NCBI GenBank assembly: GCA_010909725.1
Contig: JAACMV010000021.1
Coordinates: 972,243 to 1,036,242 of the forward strand
From: Picochlorum sp. 'celeri'
Taxonomy: Eukaryota > Chlorophyta > Trebouxiophyceae
Length of the DNA stretch: 64,000 bases
Direction of reading: 5' to 3'
Positions 21,739-32,065 of the stretch are shown here, piece by piece. The position numbers and the translations under genes were made by a program. Position 1 is the stretch's first letter; each line of letters opens with the position of its first letter. The notes under the pieces are model-generated. The model saw only the letters and a list, made by a program, of their open reading frames with translations. It ran no database searches and had not been told where the DNA came from.

Positions 21739-21774
21739 AGATAGAACAATTGTTACAAACTTGGAGAGATATTC

Positions 21775-23441
21775 CTAAGCCTCGCGTTGTCGTGGTGCTG
21801 CTTTGATAATGTCATCCACCCTCAAAATCATCTCTGCTGCTTCTGTGGCACTCATCAGAGCTGCAGACTTGACCTTGAATGATTCATACACACCTCTCTC
21901 CTTCATGTCTCCCGCTCCTCCAGTGGTGACATCCACACCAATGGTTGAGGATGGATTCGAGGCGACCGCCGCTCGCATTTGCGATACAATTTCTGCAAAA
22001 TCCAGTCCGGCGTTGTCAGCGATAATTGATGGGATCTGGCGAAGAGCCCTTGCATATGCAGCCATGGCCAACGACTTCTTCCCTGGTGTACGCGCAGCAA
22101 CCTCGTCGACTGCGGCAGCCATCTGCACTTCAGCCCATCCACCACCATAGATAACTCGAGTGTCAGCTGCGGTCTGACTGAGGACGCAGAGAGCATCATG
22201 CAAGGAGCGCTCAGCCTCGTCCAAAATGTGCTCAGAGGCACCTCTAAGAACAATGGTACATGCCTCACCGAGAGCACATCCGCTAAAATGTATCATAACA
22301 TCTTCCCCAATCATCATTTCTTCGATAACATCACAATGTCCCAATTTAACGCCGCTTGGGTCATCAAATGTTGATGTAATCTCGCCACCAGTGACAAGAG
22401 CCAACCGTTCAATGCCATCAAAATCTGCATGCTCGATTGCCATCACGCCCGCGTCAGCAAACAATTCCTCGGGGAAGTTATAAATTAGCTGCCGGTTGAT
22501 GAAGACGTTGGCGCCGTGGCTTATGATCTTTTCACATTTTGACCTCATCTTCTCCTTCTCTGCCAACTCAATATCAGCAACCTTGGCGAGAGAATCTGCC
22601 CTCACTCTTGCTCCATATATCTTAATTTTGTCCGAGTCCATTGAGGTATTTGCTACGAGTACTTTTGCGTTTTCGATTCTCTTGGGCTGCCCTACACCAA
22701 TCCTCTTGTCTAAGATGAACCCCTCATCCAGAAATGAGTCTTTGATTGTGCCTCCAGGCTTTTTCAATATCTGAATCGCTTCCAGATTGGTGGAGCCCTT
22801 CAGACGAAGCACTGCATCTACAGCCAACAGGGCAAAGTGCTCTTTGTCAGATGTCAATATCTTGCTACTCAATGTTGTCTTGGCAATATTCATCAAATCC
22901 ATTCTGAACGCTTCCTTATTCTCCCCGTTATCAAAGGCAATCTCCTGCAATTTAGCCCTGGCAATATCCGCAGCCTCTCGAAATCCAGCTATGATGAGCA
23001 TTGGATGAATCTTTTGCTGCACGAGTTGTTCAGCTTCCCTCAGCAACTCTCCTGCAAGCACCACGACGGATGTGGTCCCATCACCAACCTCATCGTCCTG
23101 AACTTTACTAATATCAACCAGTACTTTCGCAGCAGGATTGTCGACGTAGATAGACTTCAATATAGTCGCCCCGTCATTCGTCACAGTCACGTTCTGCCCT
23201 TGGCTGACACTCTGCAAAATCTTGTCCATTCCCTTGGGACCGAGCGTGGTTTTCACCAAATCAGCTATTGCCATGGCACCAACAAACGAAGACTACATAA
23301 CACAGTGTACCAAAGTCAGCATGATCACACATCACACCCCATCGTGACGGCACTTCGTACCAAACGAGCATTCTCGCCCTTCTCCTCCACAGCCCCTTCC
23401 TGGAGCACACTTTGGGTGAAATTCGACGGCACCTGTGTCAT
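21775..23441 (-). CDS. CCT2: T-complex chaperonin subunit beta (CCT2)
   Basis: Two exons on the minus strand, 23441-23361 (27 codons) and 23292-21775, flank a 68-bp intron (donor gtacgaa, acceptor tatgtag); together 532 residues, the normal CCT length. The short first exon is supported because it restores the family N-terminus [15 protein letters not shown]. The ATP-binding and hydrolysis motifs are present: [17 protein letters not shown] and [15 protein letters not shown], plus the late [10 protein letters not shown]. The closing block [16 protein letters not shown] is typical of CCT2. It is one of eight subunits of the cytosolic TRiC/CCT ring that folds actin and tubulin. Confidence 0.96.
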
Positions 23442-23940
23442 TCAACCACATATTGGTTAGTCCAAAGCATGCATGCGCCACAGCTACGTGCTGCGCAGTC
23501 GTTCAAAACGCCAATTGATCACGCACCCCAACTTGACCCATGGTTCAATACCAACACTTTCGATCAGCCCTCCCACGCTGTGGTATTCAACTCTCTCTAT
23601 TATCCTTGTGCCTTGAAGTTTCTTCGGAAGAAACAATCTCAATATGAAATACTCGTTGTGGGAAGGACTGTGTATACTTTGAAAAAAAAAGTAGCCTGCT
23701 GTCATCCAGGTGGAGAGGGGCATTCGCTCGCATATCGTATTTGACCGGATGCCTTTTGAATTCACTCTTTGTCCTTCCATTCCAATGAAGCCACAGCCTC
23801 CAGTGCGCAGCAAACTTGAATTTTGCGATTTTCGTATCATGTATTATCTTTATATGGTGCCACATGTGTGACTGTGGGACGATTCGCGCATGACGTAAGG
23901 GTGCTGTGTGTCCTGTCCCGAAACAGACCTGTGCTTCCCG
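23442..23940. promoter_or_regulatory. Divergent promoter region, CCT2 / VPS52
   Basis: 499 bp between two divergent starts. No protein-like frame. A plus-strand AT stretch (ATCTTTATATGG, about 23847-23858) precedes VPS52. The frame of VPS52 is open about 30 bp upstream of the chosen ATG but offers only a GTG. Confidence 0.4.
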
Positions 23941-26031
23941 ATGGATGATTGCAATACTTTAGTTGGATTGGCTCAGGATATAGAGAGGTTTTCTAACCGG
24001 GAACAGTTGGCTGCTATCCTAGACAGTGGAGCAAATCCAGAAGATTTTCTGAGCGACTATGAGTCAAAATTGCACGTAGCTGAAGGGAGAGCGATAGCTG
24101 ATTACATAGCGGAGGCAGATAACCTTTTAGAGCTTAATGTAAACATCGAGAAATGCGACGAGGTGCTGCAGGCGCTGGAGGAAGTGCTGCGTCGGTTCGA
24201 CCAGTCTCTGGGCAGTGCCAGTGATGAAATCATGGGTCTGCAGCGGAGGAGCGAGGACATGAGGCGACGCGTGGAGAACGGCAAATCGGTGCAAGAGCGC
24301 TTGTCATCCTTTATCGAGAAGATTGTGGTGTTGCCGAGCTTGATTGAAGACGTGATGAAGGCACATGTGAGTAGCAAAAGATTTGAGGATGCCCTCACGA
24401 CACTGGACAGCAAGCTCCGATATGTGGACGAGCACGAGGATGTTAGGATGTCAGCGGCTTTTCGGGACGTAGCAGTAGAGATGGAACGGTTGAGATTGGC
24501 GGCAGTGAAGAGGTGTCGTGACTTTCTGATGGATAAGGTGTATGAGATGCGCCATCCAAATTCAAACATTCAAGTGCAGCAGAATGTGCTGATCAGGTAC
24601 AAGCAGATGATTTCTTTTCTGAGGGATCACGGACATAGTATGTACGAGGAAATTCGTACGACATATATTGCGTCGGTGACATCCAAATTCATGGAGATTT
24701 TTAGAAACTATTGGGCTAGCATGGAGGGGCTGGAGGAGATTATAGTGCCTTCTGATCTGTTGCTAGGGTCTCCCGCCAGCACAGGGATCTCACAAGGACT
24801 CTCTAATATGGTATCTTTATTCAATTCAATGAGAAAGGAACTACATGAAAGCATGGATCACCATGAAGCATTTCAATTGAATGATCGGTTGGATGTGCTT
24901 GATCATCTGCATGACAATCCCATCATTCCATCAGCTCGCCAAGTTAAACGACCGTTCGAGTATCTATTTGCTTCACTATCCAGACTTTTAGTAGATACAG
25001 CTGCGCACGAATACTTATTTTGCAAGAACTTCTGGCAGAAAGATGGGAGGAATATTTTCAAGGATGTTTTCAAGCCTGTTGTTGATTTCATCCACGGATC
25101 TTTGAATGCATCATTCCAGGAGCAAAACGACCTTATAGCTCTTCTTTTGTGCATTAAAATCAATCGAGAGAACTTTTTGACCATGTCGAAGAGAAGAAAT
25201 CCAGCGTTGGACGAACATTTTGATGCCGTCAACCTGCTGTTGTGGCCCAGAGTAAAACACATTCTTGATAGACACTTGGCATCAGTTCAGCCCTCAGAGT
25301 ACACGGGTAATGAGGGAACGGATATTACATCTCATACGATTTTACCTCTCAGTAGAAGATATGCATCTTTGATGGCTTCAATTTTGATTCTAAATGCTCA
25401 TCTAGTAGAAGGATCGCTTTCTCTCAACATTGAACAACTGAAATACGCAGTCATGAATATATTGTTGACAACGAGTAGGCAGCTGCCAAAACGGGGGCAA
25501 GGCACAATATTTCTGTTGCACAACTTTCACCACATCATCTCAGCACTTAAATGTAGCGTAGACCAAGCAGATGGTCGCCAGGAGGATGAGACTCAGAGCC
25601 CAATCCCGCCCTTTGGAAAGCAAGTACTGGAGTCCTTTGAAGAAGCATTTTCAAGAGCACTTGATCTTTATGTGGAATCAAGAATACAGGCTGGGGTCCC
25701 CCACGTATCGAGTTTTGTTCGCAGGGGCGAAGCTGCAGTTGCAAAGGATGCAAACCTGTCGGAATCTTTGGATCACAACACTGCCTTGCAAGTAGCACTG
25801 GAGTTTTCTAGCCGATGGGACAAAGTTCTTTCAGTACTCAATGGGGAGATCCGAAAAGATTTTAGCCACGAAGCCTTGTTTGCACTGGTGCAGAAAACAG
25901 CACATAGCAAAATTCTACTTTTGTGGAGTCGCTTTGTCGAACTCCTGAAGAAGATGGGTGAGCAAGGGGAGGACATTGTTAGGAGATCCATTTCGATTCC
26001 GACCATCATGCAGACCATGCGAAACAACTGA
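23941..26031 (+). CDS. VPS52: GARP/EARP tethering complex subunit VPS52
   Basis: Single exon from the ATG at 23941, 696 residues, the usual VPS52 length. The N-terminal third is coiled coil and matches VPS52: IADYIAEADNLLELN, then EIMGLQRRSEDM and IEKIVVLPSLIEDV. The mid-region SNIQVQQNVLIRYKQMISFL and the alpha-helical C-terminal part (RPFEYLFASLSRLLVDTA, NPALDEHFDAVNLLLWPR) follow the family order. VPS52 with VPS51, VPS53 and VPS54 or VPS50 tethers endosome-derived vesicles at the trans-Golgi or recycling endosomes. A helical-bundle tether such as COG6 was considered but the N-terminal motifs fit VPS52. Confidence 0.9.
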   Translation: MDDCNTLVGLAQDIERFSNREQLAAILDSGANPEDFLSDYESKLHVAEGRAIADYIAEADNLLELNVNIEKCDEVLQALEEVLRRFDQSLGSASDEIMGLQRRSEDMRRRVENGKSVQERLSSFIEKIVVLPSLIEDVMKAHVSSKRFEDALTTLDSKLRYVDEHEDVRMSAAFRDVAVEMERLRLAAVKRCRDFLMDKVYEMRHPNSNIQVQQNVLIRYKQMISFLRDHGHSMYEEIRTTYIASVTSKFMEIFRNYWASMEGLEEIIVPSDLLLGSPASTGISQGLSNMVSLFNSMRKELHESMDHHEAFQLNDRLDVLDHLHDNPIIPSARQVKRPFEYLFASLSRLLVDTAAHEYLFCKNFWQKDGRNIFKDVFKPVVDFIHGSLNASFQEQNDLIALLLCIKINRENFLTMSKRRNPALDEHFDAVNLLLWPRVKHILDRHLASVQPSEYTGNEGTDITSHTILPLSRRYASLMASILILNAHLVEGSLSLNIEQLKYAVMNILLTTSRQLPKRGQGTIFLLHNFHHIISALKCSVDQADGRQEDETQSPIPPFGKQVLESFEEAFSRALDLYVESRIQAGVPHVSSFVRRGEAAVAKDANLSESLDHNTALQVALEFSSRWDKVLSVLNGEIRKDFSHEALFALVQKTAHSKILLLWSRFVELLKKMGEQGEDIVRRSISIPTIMQTMRNN

Positions 26032-26243
26032 ATGCCTTCAGCACCGAAGTACAATGTGATTTTTCTCAGGTGGATCTCAACCTTCCCTGTAAATACTGTT
26101 CGATCCTATCAAAGATTGTACCCAACCGGGAAATATATCCTGTCGCGGTGGCGGTGGACCTCGCCCTGGTGTGATGCATCGTCAATGTACCGGTGGCCGA
26201 TCTCGAAATAGTGCATAAAATTTTTCATTTCGAATAATCAACG

Positions 26244-26959
26244 ATGCAGTTTGCTCTGTCTGCCCGCATGGGCAATCTTCGTGTGTCGTCTAAGGCGCCA
26301 GTCGCGCAGGTGCGTTTTGCTTCGTTTCCACTGTCTGACTTTTACTTTCTCGTCAATCTGCTGTCAAAATGAGTAGAATGTGTGACATTTGTGGCATTCT
26401 ATCACCATTCTGGGAATGTATGTCGGTCGGCCCAGGGCGACTGGTGGTGGATAGTAGTACCCAAAGGGCGACCTGCTGCAAGTCTCTGCATAATGGCCGA
26501 TTCCATGACATCTGTACATATGTAACAAGAATTATTTTTTATGCAGACGTTATCCTCCAAGCAGAATGGCATCGCCGGAGTAGCGCCGCGCCTGTGCACC
26601 ACTGCTTTGGCTACTCAACGCAGAGCTACAGCAGCTGTTGTTGAAGTCGAATGCGCTGATGGTCGCCGTGGAGGTAAATTGAAGACAAGAAAGGTGCGTT
26701 TGGATGCATTTGCATGGCTCACTTTTGTTTCATTGACTAATTTTGAGCGAAATACCTTGTCCTGCAGGCTGCGGCAAAGAGATTCAACGTAACTGGAAGT
26801 GGTAAGGTTACCGTCCGTAGAGCCGGAAAGAACCATTTTCAGGAGAAGAAGAGCAGCAAAAGGAGAAACAAATTGTCCATGAAGCAGCAAGCGAGTGACA
26901 GCATGCTGGACAACATCAAAGGATGCCTTCCATACTCCAAGGTGAAGGGAGGCAAGTAG
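26244..26959 (+). CDS. RPL35: Plastid ribosomal protein bL35
   Basis: Three exons, 26244-26309, 26547-26693 and 26768-26959, encode 134 residues. The first exon and part of the second are Ser/Ala/Arg-rich and acid-poor, a plastid transit peptide (exon 1 starts MQFALSARMGNLRVSSKAP). The mature part is bL35: KLKTRKAAAKRFNVTGSG, then HFQEKKSSKRRNKLS and a short C-terminal end with LPYSKVKGGK. bL35 is a bacterial-type large-subunit protein, so the gene serves the plastid ribosome (a mitochondrial destination is less likely). Intron 1 (237 bp) is about three times longer than the typical intron here; intron 2 is 74 bp. Confidence 0.9.
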
Positions 26960-27024
26960 ATTTACACACGTTGCTCATGTATCCATCTAAAAGCAGTATC
27001 AAAAAATGTAAAACAATTTAGTTA

Positions 27025-29439
27025 TTACAGTTCTTCATGGACAGTAACATCATCATTTTGAACGTCGCTTGTTTGGTCTTTGTGCGCTCCACTCTCATTG
27101 TCAAACACCCCCGTCTCTAATTTCGAGCCATCATTATCCGAGGGAGAATGTAGGCCTCCTCCTCTGCTCGCGTTTGGGGAGATCTTGGTCGAAGACAGAG
27201 GGGCTGGAGGCGTTTCTACCTTTGATGACTTGCCATGGTAAGGGTACAAGAGATTTTTGTCGTACTCTACCTGCTGTATAGTTGAATTCGTTCTAGGACC
27301 CAGCACTGGAATGAAATGCGCTTCTGTGTTTAATACAAAATCAGTCAGTGGATACTTTGCCTTCAGGAGGGGCTCATTTTTGCAAGATGTATGCAGGCAC
27401 CTGTCAGGTGGCTCGCTGAAAATCAGGAACAAGTACTTCAGAGTTTCCGATATCCAAAACGATTCCATTTTATCGATTCGCAGCGGCGGTACGACTTTTG
27501 TTGACTGCAGACCTGCGTACCCCGAGCTGGCCCCTATCTCTCCACAAACGGTATTTGAAATAGTGTCACCGTCCCATTTCGGATTTCCATAGCCCGGCTT
27601 TATTATTCCAGATCTAAAACTTTGTATGAGAAAATTTATGGCACCCTTCACTTCGACAGATGCCGTGTTTATAACCTGACTGCCTTGTTTCAGATCTGCC
27701 AAACGGGTTGCCTGAAGCATCCCTGTGGTTAGCTTTTGTGTTTCGTTGGCAATAGCCTCCCACGAACGGCCCTTGGATCTCAAGTCCACAGCCTTTCTCA
27801 GAGCTAATCGTGCAAGTGTCTGCACAATGTCGTCCTTAACTCTGTGGCCTTGCCTTGCAAGGCAGAGCTCGAGCCCCTCCACCCTTGTCCATCTCTCAAA
27901 AGCCCTAAATATCTGCCATGCCCTCTCCCTGTACATGGGGTCCCCTGTTGTTTTCCATAATACGAAAAGACTCTCAACTGTTTCTGGTCTCAAGATATTG
28001 TGTGCATCGTTATCTTTCACGTAGAACAGGCCTCCTCCAATATCACTATGATGATTCCCCGGATACGCAGGATCCTGAGGAATGAAATGCGCAATTTCGG
28101 GCGCCAAGCCAGTCGGGGACAGCCTGTATAATTCATAACATGTTGATGCTAATTCTTCTGCAATATAGAGATCGTCGCCCCAGAGATGTTTGTGCCGTTC
28201 CACCTCCCATTCATCTTCCTCCCCGGAGATGGGTGGTTTGGGAAAAGCTGTGGAAACACCGTGAAGATGACCAAGAGCGAATACCCCGGGCAGAAAACAC
28301 ACTAAATGATCCATCTTTGGAGACATGGTCTCCCCCTCCATCTCTGAAACGAACAAGAACCCTATATCATGCTGTCGTCCTGGCAGAATGTTGGTTCTCT
28401 TGAGCATCCTCTTCCTCAACGACTGCATTGCGTGTACATACCTGTTTTTCAAGACATCGTCTGATTTTCCAGTTATAATCCAGTACTTTAAGAGGTATTC
28501 ATAATACGAATCGGTTCGTGCTCCCAGCATGATGTAACGTCCCTGTGCAGTGCCTGCCTCAGGGTTGAAGTACTGCGGTAGCAGACCATCGTATGCCCGA
28601 ACCGCATTACTTAACACATCGTACACATTTCGAATGGATTCTTCAAAGAAAGAATGGCCAGTTAACCTGGACAAGGCAGAAAACTCTAGGGCCAATGTAG
28701 TCATCTCAGACAGCGACGAATGTGACACTGAAAAATCAATCTCGCCCGTCCTCAAATTCACGTCAGAGTGAGGAAGGCCACTCTTCGATGCAAAAGCCTG
28801 CGAGAGGCGAGCTCCCAAAGCGATGGCACTGTCCAGCAGCATGCGCTGTGTTCCCTGCACCCGAGCAGATGTGCTCTTCTCAATTTCAAAATATGTCGAC
28901 AACAGGCCCCCAAGCACTCGTATCGTCGTCTCGAACACGTTGCAATATCCCGGCGAATGCAGACTGAAGTTCCTCTCCATGACGTGCATGGCACTCATGT
29001 ACTCGTCCTCGAGACCCATGATGAGCAAGGTGTCCATGCTGTCCACAGCAGTCAGTGTCAGATTCAGCCAGTGTTTCCCACCGCACACAAGCGGCCGCAG
29101 CTCGTCTTCTCCAGAAGCACAGGAATCATACCCTCGCCACGCCCATTGCGTAGCCTCCCGCACTTTCGCAGCCCTCTCCCTTGGGCTGCTCACACAACTT
29201 AAACGTGCATCCCTCTCCCTCGCGAGCAAATCAGAAAACACCAGACCTTCCACAGATCCATGGATCGCTTTTGAAAACTCATTGTGAGCGCAGACTCCAC
29301 CTTTCTCATCGGAGCCTACGTCGCAAATACCAGACAACCTGCAGCGAGACCCATCGTCAAGGACTGCCGTTCCAGTAGCACAACACCATGGGCCAGCGGC
29401 GACCAGAATCAGCAGTAAAGTTTGAACGACAACATTCAT
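27025..29439 (-). CDS. GH47 alpha-1,2-mannosidase, ER mannosidase I type, with insert
   Basis: Single exon; start taken at the ATG at 29439, which opens a signal peptide or anchor (VVVQTLLLILVAAGPWCCA), giving 804 residues. The class I alpha-mannosidase fold is clear: AWRGYDSCASGEDELRP, LTAVDSMDTLLIMGL, FETTIRVLGGLLS, DVNLRTGEI, GARTDSYYEYLLKYWI, DHLVCFLPGVFALG, RPETVESLFVLW, KMESFWISETLKYL and the calcium-site end LNTEAHFIP. These enzymes trim Man9 to Man8 on N-glycans in the ER/Golgi. An unusual insert of about 115 residues (about 27530-27870) lies between FERWTRVE and the PLRIDKMESF block. The C-terminal ~90 residues are polar and disordered. Stop is 65 bp from that of bL35. Confidence 0.87.
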   Translation of the reverse strand: MNVVVQTLLLILVAAGPWCCATGTAVLDDGSRCRLSGICDVGSDEKGGVCAHNEFSKAIHGSVEGLVFSDLLARERDARLSCVSSPRERAAKVREATQWAWRGYDSCASGEDELRPLVCGGKHWLNLTLTAVDSMDTLLIMGLEDEYMSAMHVMERNFSLHSPGYCNVFETTIRVLGGLLSTYFEIEKSTSARVQGTQRMLLDSAIALGARLSQAFASKSGLPHSDVNLRTGEIDFSVSHSSLSEMTTLALEFSALSRLTGHSFFEESIRNVYDVLSNAVRAYDGLLPQYFNPEAGTAQGRYIMLGARTDSYYEYLLKYWIITGKSDDVLKNRYVHAMQSLRKRMLKRTNILPGRQHDIGFLFVSEMEGETMSPKMDHLVCFLPGVFALGHLHGVSTAFPKPPISGEEDEWEVERHKHLWGDDLYIAEELASTCYELYRLSPTGLAPEIAHFIPQDPAYPGNHHSDIGGGLFYVKDNDAHNILRPETVESLFVLWKTTGDPMYRERAWQIFRAFERWTRVEGLELCLARQGHRVKDDIVQTLARLALRKAVDLRSKGRSWEAIANETQKLTTGMLQATRLADLKQGSQVINTASVEVKGAINFLIQSFRSGIIKPGYGNPKWDGDTISNTVCGEIGASSGYAGLQSTKVVPPLRIDKMESFWISETLKYLFLIFSEPPDRCLHTSCKNEPLLKAKYPLTDFVLNTEAHFIPVLGPRTNSTIQQVEYDKNLLYPYHGKSSKVETPPAPLSSTKISPNASRGGGLHSPSDNDGSKLETGVFDNESGAHKDQTSDVQNDDVTVHEEL

Positions 29440-29912
29440 GCTACATTCCAATGACCCATCTGGAGGCAAGTTGGCCAGCTTCACAAAAATACGGTGTTTT
29501 GAATGAAAAAATGGATTATTATGAGCCGAATGGCTCCATGTGTCTCGGAACCGGCTCACCAATTGGTGGACCGGAACAAAGCTCTGGAGCATGCTGCCCT
29601 AATCTCCGCCAATGTCGACCGAATATTATTGCCAGATTCCATCGAGCAAGCTCCACTACTACTATTACTACTACTATTCACAGTATACATACTAGGATAG
29701 CATCTCATATTTATACCCTGACAACGTATTGTTGTTGGGATTACAAGCCTTTGAACCCATACGGACCCGTTCTAGGGTATCAAAGTTACAGAACCATTCG
29801 GTGGACGACGGCGTTTTGGTGATATTTCTCGGGCTATTTTACTGTTTTTGTAGATAACAGTCATTTTTGCTTCTGTGATGCACAGTCTTCCTGCTCGGAA
29901 CTACTGAAAGAT
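29440..29912. promoter_or_regulatory. Divergent promoter region, mannosidase / SBP gene, with CTA microsatellite
   Basis: 473 bp between two divergent starts. A (CTA/TTA)n microsatellite lies at about 29653-29680 (on the minus strand TAG/TAA), close to the mannosidase 5' side. No supported gene; the frames seen are extensions of the mannosidase frame or antisense of it. Confidence 0.4.
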
Positions 29913-31898
29913 ATGGCAGGTGGAAATCACTGGCGCTCTCAGGAATACGCCTGGTCGCCTGAGACGCTCGTAGCGAAGAGAGTTTCTGAGCGCAAACAAG
30001 CTGAATCTAATAAGCGGGGGGAAGATGCTCACCATGTATCTCCGGAAGGTGGGGTGTGTCACAAGAAGGCTTCCAGGAGGCGTGCAAAGGGTGCTCCGAT
30101 ATCATGCCAGGTGGTTGGATGCACCAATGTATGCGAGAGTAGTTACTATAAGAAGTATAGGATATGTGAGGAGCACGCCAAGTCCCCAGCGGTGTGCATC
30201 GATGGAGAAGCAATGAGGTTCTGCCAAAAGGTATGCATGTTGTTGGCCACCCTGGATGATGGGGGCAAAGTCTAACATCTGGTCGTCATGTATATGCAGT
30301 GTGCACGATTCCAGAGTCTGTTCAGTTTCGATGCCGAGCACAGGAGCTGCCGCGTATCATTGGAGCATCACAACAGACGGAGAAGACAGGCAAAGGGTAG
30401 AAGCCGGGGGAAATCAAAGGCTGTCGCAAAGAGTGCGGTGGCGGCCGTTTTCTCGGAGCACGAGCTGATGCATCTGAACTGTGTGTCTAATGGACCTTCG
30501 CAGACAGAACGCAGCACCCCAAGCCATGAGGATACGCAGTCTGCAGATGATGCATATCTGTCCCTCATGAAGGCTGATGGAAGCATGGATATTGATGAAT
30601 ACAGTCCAGAATACAAAGAGATGCATCTATCGATAAAGTTTCAAGAAGGAACGCCATCAGATCTGCCGGAAAGTCTCTATGATGACCTGTTGTTGGAGGT
30701 GCCTGCCGTTGCAGATGTGGTGGGCGCCATTCGCCCGGGCTGTACCCACTTGACAACATCTTTAAGAATACCTGCGGAAGTGCATGCGGAATTCATGAGC
30801 TCTACCAAGCCATATGATATGGCAAGGCGACTTCACAAGAAATGGTCTCAGTCAAAGAGTCTGAGCAAAGGCTTTGAAGTTCAAATTGAGCAGCATGCAA
30901 CACAGGTCACAAGTGATGGCTCCCATGTTATGGATCGACACGCGCTGCCATCACTGTTATCTTTAATTCCTTTTTGTGTATCCAGCACCAAAGATGCGTG
31001 CTTGGTCGATGTCCTTGGCCACGATATCAAAGATTCAAAGTTTGTAGCCATGTGTCGCCAGAATGGCAGATATCTGACAACAACCATGCTAATGGATGAA
31101 AGCTGGAATGATTCAGTGTTCAAACATGTACCACGAAGTCACACGAGTGATGATGAGACATCTCATGGGGGTGATTCATTGGGATCCTCACTGGAAAGCA
31201 GAGGTAGCTCGAGCATTTGTGTGACGGATGGGTTTGACAAATATGATCAGAGCGATCTGGGATCAGACACTTCTGACGTGAACGAAGAAAGGAATCACAC
31301 AGAGAAGAGGTCCATCAAAATAATTGGCCTTCAAGATGGTGTTTGCGAGATTGAGCTTGTGCATGAGAATAGCTCTACTCCGCCTTTGGCTTTGCTGATT
31401 CTTCCTGATCCTGATGCAGTAGAGGAGCTTCAGAACAAAATCACAAGCCATCAGCACAAGCCATGGGCTCAGGCTTTTCTCAGAGATGTGGGATTTGTGA
31501 CCCATCACTTGCATGGTGAGGTGCCGTGTAGTATGGAGAAGATGTCTCTGGTCAGGAGAACTGCGGATAATCTGATATCGTACAGTTGGAAAAACGGTTT
31601 TTGTGCGCTCGCCAATTTCCTTGAGACTTCCATTGCAAAACATGGATTCCCAGAGGACACAGATCTACTAACAACCAAAAGCCACAAGAATGCCATCTCT
31701 GTCCGGGAAGTATCCTACAGTAGAGGATTGGAGTACGTGAAGCTGGCAGATGCCAAAGTTTTGCTGGAGAAGATTATTAAATTGACAGGAATAACCAGAA
31801 GACCCATTGATTCTGGATGGAAAGGCCTCGAGAACCAGATAATATATGGGTCAGGAATGCTCATGATTGCCATCCTTGTGTATGCCGCAAGCAGTTGA
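29913..31898 (+). CDS. SBP-box transcription factor with C-terminal membrane segment
   Basis: Exons 29913-30230 and 30300-31898 flank a 69-bp intron and give 638 residues. The SBP domain (about 64-140) has the two zinc sites and nuclear signal of the family: CQVVGC, CEEHAKSP, RFCQKCARFQ, FDAEHRSCR, then HNRRRRQAKGR. The intron splits the SBP box right after RFCQK, as in land-plant SPL genes. SBP proteins bind GTAC-core promoter sites; algal and plant members include the copper regulators CRR1 and SPL7. The long C-terminal part (about 150-615) has no recognised domain and no ankyrin repeats. The last ~20 residues are hydrophobic (IIYGSGMLMIAILVYAASS), a possible tail anchor. Confidence 0.9.
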
Positions 31899-32065
31899 TG
31901 ATTTGTTGTTGCAGATCGTGTTGTTGATATTTTACCCAAAGCAATTGCGTGTTTTCTTTTGCGTTACTTTTCTTGTTGTATGTCATGTGGTCAACATTTT
32001 TGTCCACTGAAGGTTGAATGATGTAGCTGAATGCCAAAATTTTCATGAAAAAATAATAGATTTTT

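Noticed and set aside
23941..26031. COG6 as the identity of the vesicle-tether gene
   Set aside because: First impression from helical-bundle character; the motifs IADYIAEADNLLEL and the LIRYKQMISFL region fit VPS52.
26369..26792. Small plus-strand frames overlapping bL35
   Set aside because: They run through introns of bL35 and other frames of its exon 2; composition is not protein-like.
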